Virus record (IMG/VR): IMGVR_UViG_3300012928_000055
Span: 1 to 20,922 of that record
Strand: one strand, 5' to 3'
DNA: 20,922 bases
From: a virus
How positions within the stretch are numbered: the first letter of the stretch is position 1; each line of letters begins with the position of its first letter. The position numbers were made by a program, and so were the translations under genes. Shown one piece after another: positions 1-9,880 of this stretch. Under the pieces are notes generated by a model. That model saw only the letters and a program-made list of their open reading frames with translations, was not told the origin of the DNA and did no database searches.

Positions 1-3000
1 AAAATTCTGAGCTGAATTTTGTAATACTGTTATAAAATTATCAACAGTATCTTCACCTACTCCACCAGTAGATGTTTTTACATTTATACTACCATCAGCA
101 TTAAATGTATTATTAGTAGCTGTGGGTGTAAATACAAATCTCATTGCATGAGAAGATGTCATTACTTCATTAAGATTATTTTGAGATGCAGTAAAAGACA
201 ATGTAACTTTTGTCATTGGTTGTGAGAATGAATCAAATTCAAATGAAGCTGTTGGTCCAATTGGATGACGAACTGGTGCGTTTTCTAAATGTAAAATTCT
301 ATAAGGATTATATCGAGAAGCTCCACCTACTTGGTGATGGCAATTCCAATTTTTAGGAGTGTATGTAAGAGTTGATCCTGAGTATTCGCCATTATAAAAC
401 TCATCTTGATAATCATGGAATGAAGTTGAATACATTCCTTCTTTAGTATCTATAAATTCAAACCATCCTTGTTGAGATGCCCATTTATTAGGATCATTAT
501 TTATTAAATCTAATACTTGTAATGCAGATTGTGTTTCATTATAAGATATCCAAGGTGTGGAACCACTTGCTAAAGTTGGGGCCTGTAATTCAAATTTAAC
601 AAATTTACCTCCAAATTCAATTTGATGGTTTGCAATTATATAATTTGCATTTGTTACTTTTATATGAAAAGTTAAAGCTTCATTATTATAAACAGGTACA
701 TAATCATCTGTTTCATATTCTAAATATGAAAATGATTGAGTTGTGTGTGCATAACCAAATGTTGAACTATCAATTACTCCTCTTTTATTTGATCTTACTT
801 CAATAACAATATTACCATCTCCAAAAGCAGAACTTCTCATTTTATCAGATAAAGTAATACCATATCTAAAATTAGTAATTATATTATTAAGAGGAACTAT
901 TGAACCCGAGTTATTAGATTGAGCTGAAAATTGACTTCCATTTTCATCAAATTGTGATTCTAAAAAATAAGGTACAACATTTTTATTAATAAATGTATTC
1001 CAAAATCCTGTTGCAGATGTTGCAGATCCATTAGCTAATTGTGTAAAAGTATTTTCTAGAGATGATGTAACTGCTGGTGAATCATAAAATTCTTTACCAT
1101 AAAAATAAGCAGGAGTTAAATCTAAACTGTTATTATCTATACCAGCTAATTGTGTAGAACTACTTGCCATTATACCAGGCATAATTGAGCGAAGAGTATC
1201 AATGCCCCCTACATTTTTATTTGGTATTTCTATTCCATTACCAAAACCACTATACCAAGGATAAGTATTAGCTCTTGAAGCTGTATATAATGAATTTAAA
1301 GAATTTAATGGTGTATTACTATAAATAGAATTTAGGGAAAATAATCCTGATCCAGCACTAGGTCTAATTATAGTTTCATTTCCACCTTGAAAATTACTAA
1401 CAGAACCTGTTATTTGTAAATTTCTAAATACCATAGGACTATTAAATCCTGTTATTGTTGCTTCATCAACTAATCCTCCGTAAAGAGATGATGTAGCATT
1501 ATTTAACGATCCTGTTTCGGGAGTTTTTGCTATTGTAGTATCTGGAGTAATAGATGCTAATTTATGTCTATTTCTTTCTAATAAATGAGGTTTAATTATT
1601 ATACCTGTATTTAAACTTGTTCTAGCAGGCATATAATTTTTAATAGCTTTAAATAAAGATGTTTCATAAAATTTAAGTAATCTATTATAATCAAATTCAT
1701 TTTCAACTCTTGTAGGTCTTTTTACACCACCACTTAATATACTACCTGATATATTAGCTTGAGGACTATAAATGTTTACACCTTGGTATTTTTTAAAATA
1801 ATCTTCAGCTATTTTAGTTAATCCTGGGTATCTATCTCCTGACTGTGATAATTGTCTTGGGTCTCCAATTATGTTTGATACTACACCATGACCATATGTT
1901 GCTATAATATCATCATTGATTTCATTTTGAAATGAAAAACCAACTTCTAATGAATTTATATTTTCACTATAACTTTGACTTTGAATTGGATTTTGTTGAA
2001 CTGAACGTTGGTATGTTAATACATTTCCATATTCATTTCTATCTAAAACTTGGATTTTATTATTAATTCTATTTCGTAAACCAGCTGCTGGTTGATCTAA
2101 ATAAACTACCTCATTTACAGGTTCTAAATATGATGCCGATATTGACATTGATGCAGGCCCATAATTATTTAAAATTCTATAATTAATATTAAAAGTACTA
2201 CTTGTAAAAAAAGTATTAGCTTTATTTATAAAAGAAGATGTATATAATGAAGCTATTGGACCTTGACTTTTTCCATCACCATAACTAGGATGAACTGATC
2301 CTAAAGCTCTACCTAATTTTTTTCTATTAGTAGTAGATTCAAAAGGTGCTATATTTCCATAATAAAACTGATGAATAAAATAAGTATTATTATTATAATG
2401 ATGTGAAGCTGTTGCTTTTCCCTGAGCCGTGAATTCTAATTCATTTCCTAATGGAGCTCTAAAAGATAATAAATCATATGATGAAAAAGATCCTGTAAAT
2501 CTATCTTTCATTCCTTGAATAGATTCTGGATTCATTACATAATCATTAAATGCTGATTGACTTATTGCTCTTCTATAATATCTTAATTCCTGAAATGATC
2601 CAGAAAGACTATCTCCTAGTAATAATCCTCTATCTTGAACTAAGATTCCAGGGGCACCAATAAAATTAAATGGTAGTATAGTTCCTGCAATTGCTATTGA
2701 ACCTGGTAAAAGTAAATGCGATTCTCCAACTTCATTCATACTTGCATCATCACCAACACCACCAGCTGCTGCTTCCATCTTATTCCATGCTTCATTTACT
2801 GATGCTGTAGTTGCCCCAAAAGACATTGTAGTTATTCCTGTATATTTAATTGAATTACCATCATAACCATCATAACCAATTTGTCCTACTCTTAATTCAA
2901 AAGTTTGTGCTGTTTCATTTTCAGTACTTTGGCTTATATGTGTTAATCTTTGAAATTGAACTGACCAAAAATCTCCATTAAAAAATGGTAAATAAATTGG

Positions 3001-5379
3001 AGGAGATTTAAAATATCCTGTTCCAGATGCTCCTTGTGCAACAGATCCTGATATTACAAAAGACATACTAGCATAAGTATTAAAATCAGAATTAATTGAT
3101 CCTGAATAAGTACCTTTAGCTGATCCTGATTGTTCTAACATTATTCCAAATTCACCATGTCCTAGTGTAGGTGTACTAGCGCCGGTACTATATGGATTAC
3201 CTTGTTTTAATAAAAGAGATCTTGAAATATTAGTTGTAGCTCCTACTTTTTCTGCTGGTTTAAATCTAAATTGAATGCAATCTGCTGGTGATAATTCTCT
3301 TGTATTAACATCAAGGAAATTACCTGTTAAACATTGCCACGGTACTGATACACAGGCACTAGTTTTAGATACACCAAATTTAGCAACACTTTCAGTATTT
3401 TTAACAGCATAACTTGTAAAAGCTGTACTATATCTATCTTGAAATAGATCATAGTCATTTTCATCATCTTTATTTTTACCTCCAAATTCACTAATACGTA
3501 ACATTGTAGCAGGTACTCCCCAAATATTTATTAATTGTCTTAATCCTGTTATAGTTCCTTTTCTTTTTACTAAAGAAACCATATTAGCAAAAATTCTTTT
3601 ATATATTTCTTGTCCATGATTATTAATTGGATATGGACTACCAGGATCTAATAATTGAACTATAAATCCTAAAGTTGTAAAATCTTCATCATAATAATTA
3701 ATTACTGAACCTGAAGTTACATTTATATAATTAGTTATTAATTCTTGTCCTGAACCTGTTGGGGGTAGTACTCCTATTTTATCTTCATCAAATAATTGAG
3801 AGTTAAAAGTATTACCATAAGTATTCCAACCCATACTTGTTATGGCTTCATCAGCCATTTCTAAAGGAAGTACAGAACCTGTTAAAGCATTAGATGTATT
3901 TCTAATATCATTTAAAGCTTCTGTATAAAGATACATTTCATCAAATGACTGTCCCACCATATTAACAAACTTAATATATGGATCGTTACTTGTGTCTGAA
4001 GTAATAAAAGGTGGAATTAAATGAAATAAATAATCTTTATTATTATTATCATATAAAGAAGCAGAATATAACATATTTCTACCTGTTCCAAAAAATGGAT
4101 CATTTTCATTTGTACTTCCAAACCAATTTTTTATTACTGAACTTGAAACTGAATATAATTCATAAGGATATACTGATCCTGTTTTAGGCCATGAATTTGA
4201 ACCTGTTAAAAAATATAAGAAATAATCATAACCATCAAATTCTTTTATGGTTTTAACAATATTAGTTTCTTGTGTAGCTTTACTTTGTGAATATTGAGTA
4301 GAAGCTGTTACATCACCTGTTATAGTATTTAATGCTTTTAATTCTGCTTTATAATTTTCAATAGATGTAACTTTTTGATGAAAATTTCTTAATCTTTGTT
4401 CAGCTGAAGAAAAATGTACAAAATTATTCCAATCATCATAATTGGGGTTTACAGGAACACCCCTTTGATTTTTTATATTTTCTAATAATTCTAAAGATTG
4501 TGAATTTTTTGTATTATTTAAGTCTGAGAATGATTTAAATACTGTTGAATTATTTACTTTATCTTTAAAATCAAGGTTAATGTTAGGACCTGCTAATAAA
4601 TTAAATGTATCTACAGTACCTAAATCCTGGGTAAATTTTACTTCATATGCTGCTGTTTCTCCTACTTTACTAACAATAGAACATTGATCTAATAACTTAT
4701 ATCTTGCAGGTAATGCTTTATATAATTTAATTAATATAGATGCTTCACCATTTTCTGTTAATTCTAATTGACAGTTTACAGCTATAAAAAGTTGGTTTTG
4801 AGTAAAATTTAAATAATATTCATCACTATAATTTTCATCATTTAATCTTGCTTTAAATAAATCAAATTTATTTTGTATTTCATTATTTAATATAAAATTA
4901 TTATTTAACCTTATTTCAGTTCTATCAGATGAAATTTCTGATATAAAATATGGTTGTTTTGATCCAATTTCATATTTAAGAAAATTATATAATGCAAAAT
5001 AATCCCCAGTAGAGTATCCTTGCATAAAAACATCATTGATAGGATCAACTTCTAATTCAGTTATAGGTGTAACCCCTGTTTGTGAATATTCATCTGCTGT
5101 ACTAACACCATCTCTTCCTAAATCAACTAAACTTCCATTTTCATCTACAGTTGTTTGTTGTGTTTGGGATGGAATTGTATAATTTTGAAAATTTGGATTA
5201 GAATAAAGTAATGTTTTTCCATGTGTATATATAAAAAATTCTACATTATCTATTTCAGGAGTAAATGACCCTGTTATTATAGATGAAGGAACTACTGCAT
5301 CTAATCCTAATTCATAACCCTGATAAAATAATTCTTGGGCATTTACTGGAGCAATTGAGGATGAAATTGGTATAGCCAT
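1..5379 (-). CDS. giant tail/baseplate-associated structural protein, 3' end outside window
   Basis: The frame is open from ATG at 5379 to the window edge, 1793 codons without a stop, so the C-terminus is missing. The start reads MAIPISSSIAPVNAQ and follows an A-rich leader. The protein is rich in Ser, Thr, Asn and Gly with many TGS/SGS tripeptides, typical of beta-rich virion proteins. Around residues 700-950 there is a segment ending in SFQELRYYRRAISQSAFNDY, which resembles the closing strand and loop of LamG/concanavalin A-like domains (pattern: G.(I/F)(D/Q)E(V/L)R.Y.RA(I/L)S). It is the last gene seen in the virion operon, 6 nt after its upstream neighbour. A role at the baseplate periphery or in host-surface binding is inferred from size, composition and position; no catalytic motif was recognised. 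Structural protein is fairly sure, the exact role is not. Confidence 0.8.
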   Translation of the reverse strand, partial: MAIPISSSIAPVNAQELFYQGYELGLDAVVPSSIITGSFTPEIDNVEFFIYTHGKTLLYSNPNFQNYTIPSQTQQTTVDENGSLVDLGRDGVSTADEYSQTGVTPITELEVDPINDVFMQGYSTGDYFALYNFLKYEIGSKQPYFISEISSDRTEIRLNNNFILNNEIQNKFDLFKARLNDENYSDEYYLNFTQNQLFIAVNCQLELTENGEASILIKLYKALPARYKLLDQCSIVSKVGETAAYEVKFTQDLGTVDTFNLLAGPNINLDFKDKVNNSTVFKSFSDLNNTKNSQSLELLENIKNQRGVPVNPNYDDWNNFVHFSSAEQRLRNFHQKVTSIENYKAELKALNTITGDVTASTQYSQSKATQETNIVKTIKEFDGYDYFLYFLTGSNSWPKTGSVYPYELYSVSSSVIKNWFGSTNENDPFFGTGRNMLYSASLYDNNNKDYLFHLIPPFITSDTSNDPYIKFVNMVGQSFDEMYLYTEALNDIRNTSNALTGSVLPLEMADEAITSMGWNTYGNTFNSQLFDEDKIGVLPPTGSGQELITNYINVTSGSVINYYDEDFTTLGFIVQLLDPGSPYPINNHGQEIYKRIFANMVSLVKRKGTITGLRQLINIWGVPATMLRISEFGGKNKDDENDYDLFQDRYSTAFTSYAVKNTESVAKFGVSKTSACVSVPWQCLTGNFLDVNTRELSPADCIQFRFKPAEKVGATTNISRSLLLKQGNPYSTGASTPTLGHGEFGIMLEQSGSAKGTYSGSINSDFNTYASMSFVISGSVAQGASGTGYFKSPPIYLPFFNGDFWSVQFQRLTHISQSTENETAQTFELRVGQIGYDGYDGNSIKYTGITTMSFGATTASVNEAWNKMEAAAGGVGDDASMNEVGESHLLLPGSIAIAGTILPFNFIGAPGILVQDRGLLLGDSLSGSFQELRYYRRAISQSAFNDYVMNPESIQGMKDRFTGSFSSYDLLSFRAPLGNELEFTAQGKATASHHYNNNTYFIHQFYYGNIAPFESTTNRKKLGRALGSVHPSYGDGKSQGPIASLYTSSFINKANTFFTSSTFNINYRILNNYGPASMSISASYLEPVNEVVYLDQPAAGLRNRINNKIQVLDRNEYGNVLTYQRSVQQNPIQSQSYSENINSLEVGFSFQNEINDDIIATYGHGVVSNIIGDPRQLSQSGDRYPGLTKIAEDYFKKYQGVNIYSPQANISGSILSGGVKRPTRVENEFDYNRLLKFYETSLFKAIKNYMPARTSLNTGIIIKPHLLERNRHKLASITPDTTIAKTPETGSLNNATSSLYGGLVDEATITGFNSPMVFRNLQITGSVSNFQGGNETIIRPSAGSGLFSLNSIYSNTPLNSLNSLYTASRANTYPWYSGFGNGIEIPNKNVGGIDTLRSIMPGIMASSSTQLAGIDNNSLDLTPAYFYGKEFYDSPAVTSSLENTFTQLANGSATSATGFWNTFINKNVVPYFLESQFDENGSQFSAQSNNSGSIVPLNNIITNFRYGITLSDKMRSSAFGDGNIVIEVRSNKRGVIDSSTFGYAHTTQSFSYLEYETDDYVPVYNNEALTFHIKVTNANYIIANHQIEFGGKFVKFELQAPTLASGSTPWISYNETQSALQVLDLINNDPNKWASQQGWFEFIDTKEGMYSTSFHDYQDEFYNGEYSGSTLTYTPKNWNCHHQVGGASRYNPYRILHLENAPVRHPIGPTASFEFDSFSQPMTKVTLSFTASQNNLNEVMTSSHAMRFVFTPTATNNTFNADGSINVKTSTGGVGEDTVDNFITVLQNSAQNF

Positions 5380-5385
5380 TTTTTA

Positions 5386-5787
5386 TTAATTTGGATTATT
5401 TGGATCAGATGGTCCATCTTCAGTATCTTCAAATCCTGCTGCTCCTATAGCGTCTCCTATATTTAAAGCATCATTCATTATTCTTAAATTTTCTTCTCTT
5501 AATGCTGCTATTTCTTCTAATAAATCTTCAATTTGTTGATTGATAAATTCTGAGTTAGCATATTCTAAACTTGTTTTTCCAAGATATTCATGAGATTCTA
5601 CATCTCCAAATTTAGGTATAAGATAAAAAAATTTCTCATATAATAACCAAAAATCTCCCAAAGTAGCTAAATTAATATCAAAAAAACTAGGATCAGGAGT
5701 AGTTACTAATTGTGAAAATTGTGTATCTACAGTTTCATTAAATTTTTCTTTATCAAATACATTTCTTTTTACGTCTACTTTTTTCAT
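5386..5787 (-). CDS. small hypothetical virion-operon protein (133 aa)
   Basis: Acidic protein of 133 aa with no family I recognise. The N-terminus is basic (MKKVDVKRNVFDKEKF); the middle has an aromatic stretch (FWLLYEKFFYLIPKF); residues about 84-110 form a Leu/Glu-rich helix (INQQIEDLLEEIAALREE) likely to be a coiled coil; the tail is Gly/Asp/Pro/Asn-rich and probably disordered. Its ATG overlaps the TGA of the 386-aa gene upstream (ATGA), so the two are probably translationally coupled. It ends 6 nt before the giant structural gene. Position suggests a minor structural or assembly protein, for example a small partner of the giant protein, but this is inference only. Confidence 0.8.
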   Translation of the reverse strand: MKKVDVKRNVFDKEKFNETVDTQFSQLVTTPDPSFFDINLATLGDFWLLYEKFFYLIPKFGDVESHEYLGKTSLEYANSEFINQQIEDLLEEIAALREENLRIMNDALNIGDAIGAAGFEDTEDGPSDPNNPN

Positions 5788-6944
5788 CCATTTATTACTT
5801 TAAAGTTAATATTTTCATCAAATACCTGAGTAGTACCATCTAATTGAGATTTTATTAAAACAGTATAATATCTTTCTGGTTCTAACCCATTCATGTATAT
5901 ATCAAAATAACTACTTTTATCATCAGCACTAATTTTAGTATAAGTACTATCAAAATCTATAACATATTCATTTGTTTCTGAATCTTTGATTGCATAAAAT
6001 GATGCTGTTGGTAAATAAAAGTTAGTTGTATAAATTGAACTTGTTGAAAAAGTTCTAGTTGGGTATTTTGGAATAGCAGCTATTCTAAATCTTTCAATAC
6101 TTTGTGTAAAATATGTATTTTGATTATTATATATTGATATAAATGCTTCGGCATCTGTTAGTATTGTGTTTGTTGATGATCCTGTATTAAAAGAATAATC
6201 ATCAAATTTAAAATCTAAATGTGGGGGATATATTGTATGTGTATCAATAGAATAATACCTAAGTGTAGTTTCTGCTGATTGAGAATTAACAAATTCTACT
6301 GATGATGTTTGTTTTATTAAAAATCCTTCATTAGGTATGTCTCCACCAGTAATACTTTTAGATTGACTAATCCAAACTTTAACAGTACTTGTAACATCTA
6401 CATTTATATCTATAGGATCAGAATAACTTAAAACTTGAGTTTGTTCAACATTATTACCAGATGCTGAACCTGTAAACCATGTACATCCTCCTATCCCTCC
6501 TACATTAGTATTATATGATGCTGTTGTTCTAGCATTTAAAGCTCCAGTTATCCATTTATTTGAACCTGATGAATTTGTAAATACCCAACTTACTCCATTT
6601 TCTGTTATAGGTTCTGTTCTAAATTTTCCAGTTCCTAAATCCCAACTTTGAGATATAGGATATATTTCTAAAGTTGTATTTTTATTTAAACCTGTTACTA
6701 ATGCAGCATAATTTCTTAAATTAATTTTATAATTTCTTTTAGCAATAGTAGATGATGTAACATAAGTATCAAATAAATTATTAATTTCTGTTTGGGAAAA
6801 TTTTATTAAATATCTACTAGTTTGACCCTTAGAATTTTTTAAATATGTAGATGCTTCTAATATTTGATCTAATCCTGTATTCATTTCAGGATATTCACTA
6901 TATATTGTAGCGTCTTTTGTCGGATATATTTTATATACTGCCAT
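5784..6944 (-). CDS. putative virion protein with DNRLRE-like N-terminal domain (386 aa)
   Basis: The N-terminus reads YPTKDATIYSEYPEMNTG, then LEAST and RYLIKFS. This spacing (a D-A-x-I/V strand, an N-x-G turn, then R-x-L-I-K-F) is the pattern of DNRLRE/carbohydrate-binding-like beta-sandwich domains often found in phage and surface proteins. The rest is rich in Ser, Thr, Asn and Tyr with TGS/SGS tripeptides and many predicted strands. No enzyme motif is visible. It sits between the repeat protein and a 133-aa protein in the virion operon and shares an ATGA overlap with the latter. The start ATG at 6944 follows a run of A residues without a Shine-Dalgarno. A tail or baseplate accessory role is inferred; the DNRLRE assignment is by eye. 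Confidence 0.75.
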   Translation of the reverse strand: MAVYKIYPTKDATIYSEYPEMNTGLDQILEASTYLKNSKGQTSRYLIKFSQTEINNLFDTYVTSSTIAKRNYKINLRNYAALVTGLNKNTTLEIYPISQSWDLGTGKFRTEPITENGVSWVFTNSSGSNKWITGALNARTTASYNTNVGGIGGCTWFTGSASGNNVEQTQVLSYSDPIDINVDVTSTVKVWISQSKSITGGDIPNEGFLIKQTSSVEFVNSQSAETTLRYYSIDTHTIYPPHLDFKFDDYSFNTGSSTNTILTDAEAFISIYNNQNTYFTQSIERFRIAAIPKYPTRTFSTSSIYTTNFYLPTASFYAIKDSETNEYVIDFDSTYTKISADDKSSYFDIYMNGLEPERYYTVLIKSQLDGTTQVFDENINFKVING

Positions 6945-6955
6945 TTTTTTTAATT

Positions 6956-7597
6956 TTAAGGTATGTCAACTGCACTAGGATCCATACTCATATCTGTTCC
7001 TGTTATATCTTCATTTGATGGTTCCTGTGTTTCAGATGTTGGTGGTGGTATTTCAGGTACTCCATTAACACTTTGAAAATAAGGATTATCTACGTTCCAT
7101 CTTTGGATTGGAATAGGACCATCAACTGTTGAACCATTTAATAAATTTACATTTCTATATTCTCCTGTTGGTATATCAGAAGATATTCTATTAGGTCCAC
7201 CAGTACCTCCTTGTGCTACTCCTGCTGCTTCATCACTATTATCTAATCCTGTTATTCCTAATTGAGTTTGAGCGTTTTGAAAACTAGTTTCACCTAATGT
7301 TCCTTGATTTTCTGTATAATATGGGTTATTTGGAGTATATTTTTGTTCAAATCCAGAAGCTGGGTCGTTTATAGGACCTCCTTCAGGTTCATCACTTGTT
7401 AAATCCAAATTTGTTTTATTATATTGTTCCATAAGTGGACTTTCTGGTTGTAATTCTCCTTGTGAAGGATATTTACTACCTGGTAGATATTTGTGAACAA
7501 AGCCAGATAAAGTATCTCCAATAGGTCCTCCTATTTCTAGATTACTTTCTAAATCTAAATTTGTTTTATCGAATGAATTTTTTAAACCTTCTGCCAT
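6956..7597 (-). CDS. repeat-containing structural protein (213 aa)
   Basis: Unrecognised protein built around a tandem repeat of about 50 residues. Copy 1 (residues 9-45) and copy 2 (59-95) share KTNLDL, then GGPI.D, SGF, KY.P and P/Y near the end. A degenerate third copy (about 148-175) keeps NVNLL, DGPIP and NPYF. Outside the repeats it is rich in Gly, Pro, Asn and Gln with few hydrophobic residues, so it is probably extended or disordered. No signal peptide or membrane segment. It lies 11 nt downstream of gp6 and 11 nt upstream of the DNRLRE-like gene, which makes a virion linker or adaptor plausible. Each copy could bind one subunit of a multimer, but nothing in the sequence proves this. 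Confidence 0.78.
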   Translation of the reverse strand: MAEGLKNSFDKTNLDLESNLEIGGPIGDTLSGFVHKYLPGSKYPSQGELQPESPLMEQYNKTNLDLTSDEPEGGPINDPASGFEQKYTPNNPYYTENQGTLGETSFQNAQTQLGITGLDNSDEAAGVAQGGTGGPNRISSDIPTGEYRNVNLLNGSTVDGPIPIQRWNVDNPYFQSVNGVPEIPPPTSETQEPSNEDITGTDMSMDPSAVDIP

Positions 7598-7608
7598 AAT
7601 TATTTTTT

Positions 7609-9465
7609 TTAAAATCCAACTACCCTTCCTATTATATCACTATTTGGATATTTTAATTCAAATACCATAGGATCTAATGATGGGTATACTATATCATTAA
7701 TTGTTGCTCCATCTATATCATAAGCAAAATCAGAATATCCTAATGAGGCTCCCGTTTTATTTGTTATTTTTACATCTTGAACAGTTTGAACACCTTCTAC
7801 TTTATCTAATAAAATAAACATATCTTTTATAATAATAGGAGTATCAATATTCCAATTATCAATATTAAAATGTGCTTTTAATGCTTCAATACAAGCAAGT
7901 ATTACACTATTATTGTTAAAGTTTGGTAAAACTATTATGTCAAATTGTACTGCTATATTAATTATGTATCCATCTTTAATAGTAATAGCATCACCTATCA
8001 TTCTATACTCAGATAGATATGTTTTTAAATTTTGTTTTAATGTTGAAGATGGAGATCTTAAATGTTTATTATTATCATAAGATAATACATACATATCTAA
8101 TAAAGATGGTAATGTTCCTGTTTCATACTCTCCTACTTTTGAAGGTTTTACACAAGCTTTAGCTATAGTACCTAAATTAGCAGGCATTGATAATGCTCTT
8201 ATTAAATAATCTTGTTCGGTAACTGTTCTTAATTGATTTTGAAAATTTCCTAAAGCATTTTGTCTAATTTCATCAGTAGTATCACCATCAGATCCCCCAT
8301 CTGCTGCTTTATCATTTGTAGCAGCAACTGAGTCAAATACTGTTTGTGCTAAAGCTCCATTTAAATTAGGATTAATAAAAACTATACTATTTTTATCTAT
8401 ATTAACTAAATCCCCAGCATTAACATTAGATGCTAACCCTCCTCCTGTTAAATATCTAACTGTTAAAGTTGTATTAGCGGGTGCTACTCCATAAGTATCT
8501 GTAAACATGAAATTTAATGGAGAAAATGCTGCTGTTAATTTATCTTTTGAAAAAGGTAAACCCGTACCTACATTATCTGGGTTAGGTATCATATCTTCAT
8601 CATTATCACTTACTGTTCCTGCCCCAAATTCTAATTGCATTACCGTAGGACTCAAAAATCTTGTTGTAAATCTTTTTTGAGTTCTTTTCATTGACAATAT
8701 TTTAGGAGTATCACTATTTACAGCATTGGGGTCATTAGCTGTGTTATTAGTTATTGTATTAAATACACTATCTTGCGCTAAATTATCTACTTCATACCAG
8801 GTATTACCATTTGTATCAACTATGTCTAATACGTTTATAATGTTAGCTGCTGTTATTGTTCTTGTTGCAAATCTTGATGGTGAACCAAATACTAATGGTA
8901 CTGTGTTTATTGTTGCTGATATAGCTTTACGAGTTTTTTTCAATAACCACATATTAGGTTCTGTACCAGTTAATGAATAAACTGATACTATTGTTGGGTC
9001 CTGTGAACTACTTACTGAAAAATCTATTTCATCTTCAATTATAAATTTTAAACTAGAATTAGATTCAGCTGTTACTTGAGTATTTGCTGGTACTTTTAAT
9101 GCATAGTCAAAATCAGGAACTTTTGATGTACCTGATGTTTTAGCTGGTACTTGTTGAAAGACTGTTATTTCAACTGAAGCTGCAGATGTTACTTTAGGTT
9201 TATAACCTAACATATAAGCTAAATTATATAAATTTGAATCTTGTTGAGCATATTGTATAAAAGTTTCTTGAACCTGATTATCTAAATAAAAAGATAATAC
9301 ATCCCCCACATAAGAAGCCATTTCAATAAATAACATCCCTGTTGATGAGTTTGAAAAATCATTAAAAGTATCTGGGAAATATGTTTGAGAATAATCAATT
9401 AATCCATTTCTTAATGAATTAAAATCTCTATTTGTATATTTTACTATTCTACTTAAATCAGCCAT
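7609..9465 (-). CDS. 6: baseplate wedge subunit, T4 gp6-like (baseplate J family)
   Basis: Structural subunit of the contractile-tail baseplate wedge. The N-terminus (IVKYTNRDFNSLRNGLIDY, then FNDFSNSSTGMLFIEMASYVGDVLSFYLDNQ) is the hallmark of gp6/baseplate J-like proteins: a short helix, an F.D...S..G....E..A...D..S.Y.D pattern, then a Q..S...LA..LGY motif (here QQDSNLYNLAYMLGYKP). The C-terminal third includes the conserved NQLRTVTEQDYLIRA stretch and a V.GV..V.D-like region (VEGVQTVQDVKI). Length 618 aa compares well with about 660 aa for T4 gp6. In T4-like phages gp6 dimers link wedges into the baseplate ring and contact gp25, and here the gp25-like gene is directly upstream (2 nt apart). 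The assignment is secure at family level. Confidence 0.93.
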   Translation of the reverse strand: MADLSRIVKYTNRDFNSLRNGLIDYSQTYFPDTFNDFSNSSTGMLFIEMASYVGDVLSFYLDNQVQETFIQYAQQDSNLYNLAYMLGYKPKVTSAASVEITVFQQVPAKTSGTSKVPDFDYALKVPANTQVTAESNSSLKFIIEDEIDFSVSSSQDPTIVSVYSLTGTEPNMWLLKKTRKAISATINTVPLVFGSPSRFATRTITAANIINVLDIVDTNGNTWYEVDNLAQDSVFNTITNNTANDPNAVNSDTPKILSMKRTQKRFTTRFLSPTVMQLEFGAGTVSDNDEDMIPNPDNVGTGLPFSKDKLTAAFSPLNFMFTDTYGVAPANTTLTVRYLTGGGLASNVNAGDLVNIDKNSIVFINPNLNGALAQTVFDSVAATNDKAADGGSDGDTTDEIRQNALGNFQNQLRTVTEQDYLIRALSMPANLGTIAKACVKPSKVGEYETGTLPSLLDMYVLSYDNNKHLRSPSSTLKQNLKTYLSEYRMIGDAITIKDGYIINIAVQFDIIVLPNFNNNSVILACIEALKAHFNIDNWNIDTPIIIKDMFILLDKVEGVQTVQDVKITNKTGASLGYSDFAYDIDGATINDIVYPSLDPMVFELKYPNSDIIGRVVGF

Positions 9466-9467
9466 TT

Positions 9468-9878
9468 TTATGTATTTAATTCTATGTTTAATTCATCAAT
9501 AGTTCCTGTATTTTTAACTTTATATTCTAATATAAAATTTATACTATTATTATCATCACTTTTTAAAAAAGTTGTTGAAACAACATCTACCATAGGAAAC
9601 TCTATTGCAACTTGATCTGTAATTCTTTCTTGTAATATATCTTCAGATCCTTCTGTTATTCCTTCAAATATTAATTCTCTTAAATTAGCACCAAATTCAG
9701 GTCGCATAACTCTTTCACCCTTATTAGTTAATATCCAATTAATTAAATTAGCTCTAACAACATCTCTTGTAGTATAAGTAGGATTAAATACAGCATTTCC
9801 TGATAAAGGAAAACTAAAACCTAATCCTGTACTACCAGTATTAGTTGTATCTATTATTTGCTGTATTATTTGTGCCAT
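9468..9878 (-). CDS. 25: baseplate wedge subunit, T4 gp25-like (GPW/gp25 family)
   Basis: A 136-aa protein matching the GPW/gp25 family: FSFPL near the N-terminus, then VRANLINWILTNKGERVMRP followed by EFGANLRELIFE, which is the conserved L.T..GER...PEFG.LR..(I/L)FE core. The C-terminal half has the usual amphipathic helix (ILQERITDQVAIEFPMV) and a strand-forming tail. T4 gp25 is 132 aa and starts sheath polymerisation at the inner baseplate; it shares a fold with small lysozyme-like tail proteins but is not considered an active lysozyme in tails. It sits immediately upstream of gp6, matching T4-like baseplate modules. The start ATG follows a T/A-rich leader lacking a Shine-Dalgarno. High confidence. 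Confidence 0.95.
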   Translation of the reverse strand: MAQIIQQIIDTTNTGSTGLGFSFPLSGNAVFNPTYTTRDVVRANLINWILTNKGERVMRPEFGANLRELIFEGITEGSEDILQERITDQVAIEFPMVDVVSTTFLKSDDNNSINFILEYKVKNTGTIDELNIELNT

Positions 9879-9880
9879 AA

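Noticed and set aside
8726-8980. Plus-strand open frame of 84 codons inside the gp6 gene
   Set aside because: It lies wholly within a secure gp6-like gene on the other strand and encodes a low-complexity Leu/Val-rich sequence without homology.
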